From: Gammaproteobacteria bacterium
Lineage (GTDB): Bacteria; Pseudomonadota; Gammaproteobacteria; Magnimaribacterales; Magnimaribacteraceae
Assembly (NCBI GenBank): GCA_002730855.1
Contig: PCBA01000026.1
Location: 1-12,077 of the forward strand
Length of the DNA: 12,077 nt
Direction: 5' to 3'
The notes beneath the pieces are model-generated. The model ran no database searches. It was not told where the DNA came from and saw only the letters and a list, made by a program, of their open reading frames with translations. This document shows positions 6,532-12,077 of the stretch, in pieces. Position 1 is the first letter of the stretch; the number at the start of each line of letters is the position of its first letter. Both the position numbers and the translations under genes were made by a program.

Positions 6532-7128
6532 ATGCAACCAAAACCTCCTCCTAACCCAGGAAGAAGAAAATTTCTTATAGGAGCAACCTCTGTAGTAGGA
6601 GCTGTTGGAGTAGCTGGTGCGGCAATTCCTTTCATAGGGTCATGGAACCCTAGTGCTAAAGCAGAAGCAGCAGGAGCACCTGCAATTGCTGACATCAGTA
6701 AATTAGCTCCAGGAGAAATGATGATTGTAGAATGGAGAGGAGTTCCAATCTATATTGTTAAACATTCTGAAGAATCTTTAAATCAGATAGATAAAAACTT
6801 AGAAAGACTTGCAGACCCTGACTCTGCTACTGAACAACAACCTGACTATGCAAAGAATAAATACAGATCCAGAAAGAAAGAGATTTCTGTTCTAACTGCT
6901 GTTTGTACTCATCTTGCTTGTGCTCCTAAATTCTATCCACAGCTTGGCACTACAGATTTTGATTCAAACTGGCAAGGTGGTTTCTTTTGCCCTTGCCACG
7001 GTTCAAAATTTGATTTAGCAGGTAGAGTTTATAGCGGTGTACCTGCTCCAGATAACCTTCCTGTTCCTCCTCATTACTATAAGACAGATGGTTTATTAGT
7101 GATTGGTGAAGATGGAGAAACTGCCTAA
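6532..7128 (+). CDS. petA: Ubiquinol-cytochrome c reductase, Rieske iron-sulfur subunit
   Basis: PetA carries the [2Fe-2S] cluster of the bc1 complex and passes the first electron from ubiquinol to cytochrome c1 on the periplasmic side. It has 198 residues. The N-terminus has a twin-arginine motif, GRRKFLIG at 10-17, followed by a hydrophobic anchor at about 14-36, which is the known Tat-dependent, uncleaved anchor of bacterial Rieske proteins. Cluster box 1 is C125-T-H127-L-A-C130, and box 2 is C153-P-C155-H156-G-S158, so all four cluster ligands and both disulfide cysteines are present. Box 1 has Ala129 where most bc1 Rieske proteins have Gly. Ser158, known to raise the redox potential, is kept; the nearby Tyr position is Phe160. 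A Shine-Dalgarno-like AAAGG (6523-6527) lies inside the end of rpsI, and the stop shares one base with the petB start. Confidence 0.96.
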   Translation: MQPKPPPNPGRRKFLIGATSVVGAVGVAGAAIPFIGSWNPSAKAEAAGAPAIADISKLAPGEMMIVEWRGVPIYIVKHSEESLNQIDKNLERLADPDSATEQQPDYAKNKYRSRKKEISVLTAVCTHLACAPKFYPQLGTTDFDSNWQGGFFCPCHGSKFDLAGRVYSGVPAPDNLPVPPHYYKTDGLLVIGEDGETA

Positions 7129-8366
7129 TGATTACTAAGATAATGAATTGGTTTGATGATAGGTTGCCTATTACCGCGACTTTGGAGAGGCATCTTACTA
7201 AGTATCCCGCACCTATAAATATGAACATTTGGTATTTAGCAGGAGTTTTATTAGTTGTTGTATTGGTTATACAGCTTTTATCTGGAATTTGGTTATTAAT
7301 GAATTATGAAGCAACTGCTGAAGGTGCTTTTGCATCAATTCAATACATTATGAGAGATGTTGAATATGGATATATTATCAGGTATATGCATACCACAGGA
7401 GCTTCAGCTTTCTTTGCTTTGATATATCTACATATGTTTAGAGGGATGATGTATGGCTCTTATCAAAAACCAAGAGAACTTCTTTGGGTGGTTGGTTGGT
7501 TAACTTACCTTCTACTTTGTATGTTAGGTTTTACTGGCTATGTTTTGCCTTGGGGTCAAATGTCGTTTTGGGCAGCTCAAGTAATTATGTCTCTTTTCGG
7601 TTCTATCCCTTATTTTGGAGAGGATCTTTTGACTTGGATTAGAGGAGATTATCTAATTTCAGGAATAACTCTTAATAGACTGTTTGCACTTCATGTTGTA
7701 TTGCTTCCTTTAGCTTTAATTGTAGTTATTTTTGTGCACATTCTTGCACTCCATGAAGTTGGATCTAATAATCCTGACGGAGTAGATGTTAAAAAATTTA
7801 AAGATAAGGATGGTGTCCCATTAGATACAAAACCTTTCTTTCCTTACGACGTAATGCATGACCTTTATGCGATAGGAGTTTTTCTTATATTCTTTTGTAC
7901 CATTATGTTCTTTTATCCTGATGGGGGAGGGTATGTAATTGAATACGTGAACTATGAACCAGCTGACAATCTGAAAACCCCAGACCATATAATTCCTGCT
8001 TGGTATTACACGCCTTATTATGCCATGTTAAGAGCTATTACTTTTCCTCTGTTTGGGCTCTCAGCTAAATTCTTAGGTTTTGTAGTAATGGCAGCTGGTA
8101 TAGCAATATTCGTTGCTTTACCTTGGCTAGATAGAAGTTCAGTTAAATCTATAAAATATAAGGGAATATATAGTAAAGTTTTTCTAGTCCTGTTTGTAAT
8201 CAGTTTCTTTGTTTTAGGTTATTTAGGGTCTGTAGCTCCAAGTCCTATTAGAACAGCAGTAGCCCAATTTTTTACAGCAACTTATTTTGCTTATTTTCTC
8301 CTAATGCCAATTTATTCAAAGTATGAAAGGTGCAAACCTGTTCCAGATAGGGTACAACTATCATGA
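7128..8366 (+). CDS. petB: Ubiquinol-cytochrome c reductase, cytochrome b subunit
   Basis: Cytochrome b is the membrane core of the bc1 complex, holding two hemes and the Qo and Qi quinone sites. The 412 residues show about eight transmembrane helices. Heme ligands are His88 and His102 on helix B and His189 and His204 on helix D; the 15-residue second spacing is, as I recall, common in beta/gammaproteobacteria. Other landmarks are GYVLPWGQMSFWAAQVI (137-153) at the Qo site and ALHEVGSNNPDG (207-218). The Qo tetrapeptide, normally PEWY or PDWY, is P290-A-W-Y293, followed by YTPYYAMLRA. This removes the acidic side chain associated with proton exit and is discussed as a finding. ATG overlaps the petA stop as TAATG, and the TGA stop overlaps the petC start as ATGA, so the three subunits are translationally coupled. 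Confidence 0.97.
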   Translation: MITKIMNWFDDRLPITATLERHLTKYPAPINMNIWYLAGVLLVVVLVIQLLSGIWLLMNYEATAEGAFASIQYIMRDVEYGYIIRYMHTTGASAFFALIYLHMFRGMMYGSYQKPRELLWVVGWLTYLLLCMLGFTGYVLPWGQMSFWAAQVIMSLFGSIPYFGEDLLTWIRGDYLISGITLNRLFALHVVLLPLALIVVIFVHILALHEVGSNNPDGVDVKKFKDKDGVPLDTKPFFPYDVMHDLYAIGVFLIFFCTIMFFYPDGGGYVIEYVNYEPADNLKTPDHIIPAWYYTPYYAMLRAITFPLFGLSAKFLGFVVMAAGIAIFVALPWLDRSSVKSIKYKGIYSKVFLVLFVISFFVLGYLGSVAPSPIRTAVAQFFTATYFAYFLLMPIYSKYERCKPVPDRVQLS

Positions 8367-9202
8367 AGAGAATTACGCTACTAGCATTTATAGTATCTTT
8401 CATAATAGCTTTTTTGGTTTCAAATAATCTAAGTGCAGCTGCCGGCTCTCCTTGTGGACATTACTTATCTGAAGAAAGCATGATTGAAGGACAGTGTGAT
8501 TCAGCTCAAGTTGATCCTACTGATATACCATCACTTCAAAGGGGTGCACAAATCTATATGAATTATTGTCTAGGTTGTCATTCGCTCAAATATGCAAGAT
8601 ATAAAAGAGTTTCTGAGGACTTAGGGATACCTCTAGATATGTTTCAAGAAAATCTGATTTTTGGAGATCAGAAAATAGGGGAACTTATGCATATAGGAAT
8701 GGACTCTAAAGAAGCTAAAACTTGGTTTGGTAATACACCACCTGATTTAACTTTAGAAGCTGGATTAAGAGGGACTGATTGGATTTATACTTATTTAAAG
8801 AGTTTTTATATTGATCATTCCAGGCCCTTAGGAGTAAATAATAAAGTGTATGAGAATGTGGGAATGCCTAATGTATTAATTCATTTGCAAGGGGATCAAT
8901 ATTCTGTTTGTAAGCAAGTCTCTATGATTGCTTATAATGGTGGTATTAAACAAGACCCTCTGAGCGGTAAACAACTGAAGGAAGAAAAGTGCGGCTTTCT
9001 TGAAGTACAAAAAGGAACAGGGACACTTAATAAGGAAGAATTCGATCAAAGCATGAGAGACTTAACAAACTTTCTTGGGTACATGACTGATCCTATGAAG
9101 AAGGAAAGAGAGTCGATAGGGGTCTATGTGCTTTTATATTTATTCATTTTTACAATTCTAAGTTATTTACTTTATATAGAATTTAAGAAAGACCTTCACT
9201 AA
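8363..9202 (+). CDS. petC: Ubiquinol-cytochrome c reductase, cytochrome c1 subunit
   Basis: Cytochrome c1 accepts electrons from the Rieske protein and hands them to soluble or membrane cytochrome c in the periplasm. The 279-residue product is somewhat longer than is typical for the group. A signal peptide ends near Ala25-Ala27 (NNLSAAAG). The heme c site is C69-L-G-C72-H73 within YMNYCLGCHSLKYARY; the sixth ligand is probably Met168 (NVGMPNVLIH). A C-terminal membrane anchor lies at about 253-272 with positive residues after it. PPDLTLEAGLRGTDWIYTYL (126-145) is a family landmark. Between the signal peptide and the usual start of the c1 domain (about residue 52) is an extension with Cys31 and Cys45, and another Cys pair sits at 183 and 210; these could form disulfides. 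The ATG overlaps the petB stop. Confidence 0.96.
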   Translation: MKRITLLAFIVSFIIAFLVSNNLSAAAGSPCGHYLSEESMIEGQCDSAQVDPTDIPSLQRGAQIYMNYCLGCHSLKYARYKRVSEDLGIPLDMFQENLIFGDQKIGELMHIGMDSKEAKTWFGNTPPDLTLEAGLRGTDWIYTYLKSFYIDHSRPLGVNNKVYENVGMPNVLIHLQGDQYSVCKQVSMIAYNGGIKQDPLSGKQLKEEKCGFLEVQKGTGTLNKEEFDQSMRDLTNFLGYMTDPMKKERESIGVYVLLYLFIFTILSYLLYIEFKKDLH

Positions 9203-9219
9203 TTTATTGAGGAGTATTT

Positions 9220-9858
9220 ATGGTATCTCTAAGCAACAGAACATCAATGGCATTATTTTCTGACCCTTTAGATCATTATAGCCATAGAGTTAGGATTGTT
9301 ATGTGTGAGAAAGGTGTGACTGGAGAGATAATAGATATGGATTCTAATAACTTAACTTCTGAGATATTAGAAGTCAGTCCATATTCTAAGTTACCTGTAC
9401 TAGTTGATAGAGATGTATGTCTGTATGACTCAGTTATATTAATGGAGTATTTAGATGAAAGATTTCCTCATCCACCTTTATTGCCAGTATACCCAGTATC
9501 TAGAGCCCAAATTAGATTGTTTATTCAGAGAATAGAAAATGACTGGTGTGAGATATTCGATAACTTAATAGATGGCGTATTGTCTGAAGCAAAGGCAAAG
9601 AAAGCTAGACAAGAATTAAAATCTCAAATCATTGCAATGTCACCAATTTTAAAAGAAAAACCTTACTTTATGTCAGATGAATTTAGCCTAGTTGATTGCT
9701 GTATTGCACCAATACTATGGAGATTGCCCCTTATTGGAATTGAACTTCAGAAAGATGCAAAGACAAAGCCTATCTACGAATATATGCAAAGAGTGTTTAC
9801 CAAATCCTGTTTTATAGATAGTCTTTCTGAATTAGAGAGAGACATTAGGTCTACTTAA
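9220..9858 (+). CDS. sspA: Stringent starvation protein A (GST-fold, RNA polymerase associated)
   Basis: SspA is a glutathione-transferase-fold protein that binds RNA polymerase and helps gene expression in stationary phase and acid stress; it has no known GST activity. The 212 residues align along their length with E. coli SspA. The thioredoxin-like N-terminal domain covers about 10-85 (LFSDPLDHYSHRVRIVMCEK, KLPVLVDRD, LYDSVILMEYLDERFP), and the helical domain about 90-205 (FMSDEFSLVDCCIAPILWRL). The Pro83-His84-Pro85 motif, which forms a surface pocket required for SspA activity in E. coli, is present. A strong GAGGAG (9209-9214) stands before ATG 9220, 17 bp after petC, so it is probably the last gene of the rplM-petABC operon. 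sspB, usually next, is missing: the following gene is on the other strand. Confidence 0.96.
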   Translation: MVSLSNRTSMALFSDPLDHYSHRVRIVMCEKGVTGEIIDMDSNNLTSEILEVSPYSKLPVLVDRDVCLYDSVILMEYLDERFPHPPLLPVYPVSRAQIRLFIQRIENDWCEIFDNLIDGVLSEAKAKKARQELKSQIIAMSPILKEKPYFMSDEFSLVDCCIAPILWRLPLIGIELQKDAKTKPIYEYMQRVFTKSCFIDSLSELERDIRST

Positions 9859-9862
9859 TTTC

Positions 9863-11017
9863 CTAATTTGCAGATTTATATTTTCCATTCTTAATTTGGA
9901 AAACAGAAGGTATCCTATTAACCTTGCCTTGTTCAAAAAAGATACTACCAGTTAAGCCTTTGTATTCAATGCCTTTGAGGTTATTAACTCCATTTAGAAG
10001 CATTAATATTTCATATGAATCATAGCCAATAGCAAAACCTCTTGTTCTGTTATCAATATTAGGTATTTCTTTCGGAAGAATAAGATCTAACATATAAGGC
10101 ATATCTACTATAAAAGCTCCTTCTAAATCTTTCTCTATTTTTGAATAGTTCAGGTTGGTTTGCCAGCTATTGATAAAATAGACAGGTAACGAATTACCGT
10201 AAGTATATTCGAAAGCAGGTTTAAGATTTCTTGCCTCTTCAAGACTAGCTGAAAGTATTAAAGCAGTCACATCATTTCTAGGCCTTTTTTGGTAGGCAAC
10301 TTCTTCAGAAATAACTCTAGATAATTTTCTCTTTCTTTTGGCGCTTTGATTAAGAAGTAATATATTATTAAATAGTTGTTGGCTGCTTTCTTTCTGAGTA
10401 AAAGAAGCTTTATGAGTTGTTCTGATCTCAAGTTTATCAAGATACTTTGCAATTTCTTCTTTATCGTTTACTGTTAAGTTATCAACAATTATCACACTAG
10501 AATTATTATTCTTTTTAAGAGTGTTCAATAAAGAATATTTATCCTTATTTCTATCAACAATTAACTGGTTACCACTATTAGGTGTTAACTTAGATTTGTG
10601 GCTAGAAACATAAAATAATCTAGAATCTGAGATTCTCTTCAAACAGTTGTTAAATCGGGTATTATTTTCTGGTGAATGCATCAAATTAAAGATTATAGTG
10701 AAGGAGTTTTTGGTATTTGCATCCCTGCACGACTTATCCTTAGATAGATTTATTAGTTTTACCCTAGGAAAATAGTTAATCTGATTAACATAGAAGTAAT
10801 GGTTAGAAAGAAGTCCTTTGATATGGTCTGGTAAGATAAGCTCTTCCCCCTCTTCGGAAAAATAAATTACATTTATATCCTTTGGTAAGGAGTTTAGTTT
10901 ATAGTCTATTCTAGGTTTTTCTATGTAGAAGTTTTCTTTGTTTTCGTTAATTAATTTAGGATTGCTAGAACAGCTATAAAGAGCTAACAAGATAAAGACT
11001 AGTGTTATTTTTTTCAT
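9863..11017 (-). CDS. lpoA: LpoA-family outer-membrane lipoprotein, short form
   Basis: LpoA is an outer-membrane lipoprotein that reaches through the periplasm and activates penicillin-binding protein 1A. This product starts with a lipoprotein signal (MKKITLVFILLALYSC) with the lipid-bearing Cys16. The C-terminal half matches the periplasmic-binding-fold domain of LpoA: KLSRVISEEVAYQKRPRNDV at 231-250, LILSASLEEARNLKPAF at about 253-269, SLPVYFINSW at 276-285, DLEGAFIVDMPYML at 297-310, and the ending YKGLTGSIFFEQGKVNRIPS at 352-371. At 384 residues it is far shorter than E. coli LpoA (678); the N-terminal TPR-like helical domain is missing, leaving lipobox, a short linker and a binding-protein fold from about residue 45. 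No Shine-Dalgarno sequence is visible. The gene is divergent from rsmI, as lpoA (yraM) is from rsmI (yraL) in E. coli, which supports the name. Ability to activate a synthase is inferred. Confidence 0.83.
   Translation of the reverse strand: MKKITLVFILLALYSCSSNPKLINENKENFYIEKPRIDYKLNSLPKDINVIYFSEEGEELILPDHIKGLLSNHYFYVNQINYFPRVKLINLSKDKSCRDANTKNSFTIIFNLMHSPENNTRFNNCLKRISDSRLFYVSSHKSKLTPNSGNQLIVDRNKDKYSLLNTLKKNNNSSVIIVDNLTVNDKEEIAKYLDKLEIRTTHKASFTQKESSQQLFNNILLLNQSAKRKRKLSRVISEEVAYQKRPRNDVTALILSASLEEARNLKPAFEYTYGNSLPVYFINSWQTNLNYSKIEKDLEGAFIVDMPYMLDLILPKEIPNIDNRTRGFAIGYDSYEILMLLNGVNNLKGIEYKGLTGSIFFEQGKVNRIPSVFQIKNGKYKSAN
11003..11011 (+). promoter_or_regulatory. Weak extended -10-like element before rsmI
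   Basis: TGTTATTTT fits the extended -10 pattern TGnTAnnnT, and would start transcription about 9 nt before the rsmI ATG, so the message would be nearly leaderless. A TTGCTA at 10962-10967 is too distant for it and pairs at 17 bp only with the poor TAACAA (10985-10990). Since lpoA and rsmI starts are 9 bp apart, any rsmI promoter must lie inside lpoA. Low confidence. Confidence 0.2.
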
Positions 11018-11026
11018 TAAGAATGT

Positions 11027-11869
11027 ATGGATATAAAAACAGGTACCTTATATTTAGTATCTACACCTATTGGTAATTTAGGAGATATTACCAGTAGGGC
11101 AGTAGAAATACTTAATAAAGTTGATGTTTGTGCTGCTGAAGACACAAGAAAATCTAAGGTTCTTTTTAATGCCTATGAAATAAAAACTAAATTAACTTCT
11201 TATCATAAGTTTTCAGAAAAGGCTAAAGCGCCTTCTCTAATCAAGAGGATAAAAAATGGAGAAGATGTAGCTCTCATAAGCGATGCGGGAACCCCTTTAA
11301 TTTCTGACCCTGGAAGGCATTTAGTTAATGAAGCAGTAAAGAACGATATATTGGTCGTACCTATACCGGGTGTATCATCTGTTGTAGCGGCATTAAGTGT
11401 TTCTGGATTTAACCTAGATAATTTTTCGTTTTATGGGTTCCCTTCTAGGAAGAATAAAGAAAGAAAAGCTCTAATAGATAAAATCTGTAAATCTTCTGGT
11501 ACTTCTGTTTTCTTTGAATCAGGAAAAAGAATAGAGGACTTTTTAAGAGATTTATCTCAGTCTTTGCCAGATAAAGCTGAAGTTCTAATTGCTAGAGAGA
11601 TTACGAAACTACATGAAACTTTTTATAGAGGAAATATTACGGCAGTTATCAACAAAATAGGTTCATCTAAGTTTGGAGAGAAAGGAGAATTTGTTATTGT
11701 TGTTTCAGGGTCTACAAGAAATACAGATAATCAATTTTCTGATGAAGATAAGAGGGTCCTGAATATCCTTATAAATTCAGTTGGGAAAAAAGAAGCTTTG
11801 TCTATTGCGTCAAAAATCCTTAATAAAAAAAGGAACCTTCTTTACAAGATCGCTTTAGAAGAGCAATAA
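11027..11869 (+). CDS. rsmI: 16S rRNA 2'-O-ribose C1402 methyltransferase RsmI
   Basis: RsmI uses S-adenosylmethionine to methylate the 2'-OH of C1402 in the decoding centre of 16S rRNA, helping the fidelity of start-codon selection. The 280 residues match the family (E. coli about 286). It has the tetrapyrrole-methylase fold with signature stretches LYLVSTPIGNLGDIT at 8-22, CAAEDTRKSKVLF at 35-47, VALISDAGTPLISDPG at 81-96, PIPGVSSVVAALSVSG at 112-127, and FYGFPSRK at 135-142. The C-terminal region (about 255-280) is a short lysine-rich helical tail, probably the RNA-binding extension. The ATG at 11027 gives the correct N-terminus; a Shine-Dalgarno sequence is not evident. The next gene is rnpB on the same strand, the arrangement also seen in Pseudomonas before the mraZ cell-division cluster, which would be expected beyond the right edge. 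Confidence 0.96.
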   Translation: MDIKTGTLYLVSTPIGNLGDITSRAVEILNKVDVCAAEDTRKSKVLFNAYEIKTKLTSYHKFSEKAKAPSLIKRIKNGEDVALISDAGTPLISDPGRHLVNEAVKNDILVVPIPGVSSVVAALSVSGFNLDNFSFYGFPSRKNKERKALIDKICKSSGTSVFFESGKRIEDFLRDLSQSLPDKAEVLIAREITKLHETFYRGNITAVINKIGSSKFGEKGEFVIVVSGSTRNTDNQFSDEDKRVLNILINSVGKKEALSIASKILNKKRNLLYKIALEEQ

Positions 11870-11903
11870 AACCATTTTTTTATTCTTTATTCTAATTTCA
11901 ATA

Positions 11904-11909
11904 TATAAT
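11904..11909 (+). promoter_or_regulatory. -10 box of the rnpB promoter
   Basis: A perfect TATAAT lies 7 bases before the predicted RNA 5' end at about 11917. At the -35 position only a poor match is visible (TTATTC, 11880-11885, 18-bp spacing), within a very T/A-rich run that could act as an UP-like element. The 47-bp gap between rsmI and rnpB contains nothing else apart from an A/T-only hairpin at 11865-11884. Confidence 0.65.
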
Positions 11910-11916
11910 TTGTTTT

Positions 11917-12077
11917 GAGCTAGCTGGATAATCGCTCTTTATTGAGAGGAAAGTCCGGGCTCCAATGGACAAGACGCCAGGTAACCCCTGGGAGATGTAA
12001 ATCTACGGAAAGTGCAGCAGAAAATAAACCGCCTACAATGTGGGTAAGGGTGAAAAGGTGTGGTAAGAGCACACCGC
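11917..12077 (+). ncRNA. rnpB: RNase P RNA, bacterial type A (3' end beyond window)
   Basis: This is the catalytic RNA of RNase P, which removes 5' leaders from tRNA precursors. Conserved blocks in the known order are GAGGAAAGTCCGGGCTCC (11946-11963), GCCAGGTAACCCCTGGG (11976-11992) with its CCAGG/CCTGG hairpin, AGTGCAGCAG followed by AAACCGCC (12011-12033), GGTAAGGGTGAAA (12043-12055), and the hairpin GGTGTG/CACACC (12057-12062 with 12070-12075) around GTAAGAGC. The 5' end was set at 11917 from alignment to the E. coli start and from the TATAAT spacing; the true end may differ by a few bases. Compared with E. coli, the arm before GAGGAAAG is about 13 nt rather than about 41 nt (now a small CTCT/AGAG hairpin), and the hairpin between ACCGCC and GGTAAGGG is almost gone. 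Only about the first 161 nt are in view. Confidence 0.95.

Noticed and set aside
11865..11884. AATAAAA/TTTTATT hairpin overlapping the rsmI stop, considered as a terminator
   Set aside because: The 7-bp stem is entirely A/T, so stability would be low; it may help termination but cannot be called an intrinsic terminator.
1..12077. CRISPR array, insertion sequence, tRNA, prophage or defence genes
   Set aside because: No repeated direct units, transposase motifs, tRNA cloverleaf sequences or foreign-looking genes were seen; every region is accounted for by core genes.

Overview
The window is a compact, AT-rich piece of chromosome from a gammaproteobacterium. Gene content and order support this: a YrbG-type antiporter next to mlaC-murA, then hisG-hisD, a DegS/AlgW protease, rplM-rpsI-petABC-sspA, divergent lpoA/rsmI, and the 5' part of rnpB. 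The same blocks occur in Pseudomonas-like and enterobacterial chromosomes. The tight spacing (start codons 9-12 bp apart in divergent pairs, 1-4 base overlaps, almost no terminators) and the absence of usual neighbours suggest a streamlined genome, such as a marine free-living lineage. The exact taxon cannot be fixed from the sequence.

Layout. At 1-574 (minus) is the N-terminal part of a Ca2+/Na+ antiporter, preceded by a possible 25-codon upstream frame (571-648). Plus-strand 660-4463 holds mlaC, murA, hisG and hisD, closely spaced and probably one transcript from an extended -10 promoter at 616-624. A membrane-anchored DegS-like protease (4460-5533, minus) meets hisD tail to tail with a 4-base overlap. 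The 172-bp gap 5534-5705 carries a promoter with a GC-only discriminator, which reads into rplM, rpsI, petA, petB, petC and sspA (5706-9858). A short LpoA-family lipoprotein (9863-11017, minus) is convergent with sspA and divergent from rsmI (11027-11869). rnpB starts near 11917 behind a perfect TATAAT box and runs off the right edge.

How the genes work together. MurA starts peptidoglycan precursor synthesis; the LpoA-like lipoprotein probably acts on peptidoglycan synthases; MlaC and DegS serve outer-membrane lipid balance and envelope-stress sensing. HisG and HisD are the first and last enzymes of histidine synthesis. The rplM operon joins two ribosomal proteins to all three subunits of the cytochrome bc1 complex and to the RNA-polymerase-associated protein SspA, so ribosome production and respiratory capacity may share one growth-rate-controlled promoter. 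RsmI (16S rRNA methylation) and rnpB (tRNA 5' processing) belong to the translation machinery.

No mobile element, CRISPR array, tRNA, prophage or defence system was found, and I see no undescribed multi-gene system. The notable points are lineage-specific changes to core genes: an mlaC separated from mlaFED/mlaB, a PAWY Qo motif in cytochrome b, a CTHLAC Rieske box, a Cys-containing N-terminal extension in cytochrome c1, a short LpoA, and a shrunken RNase P RNA.
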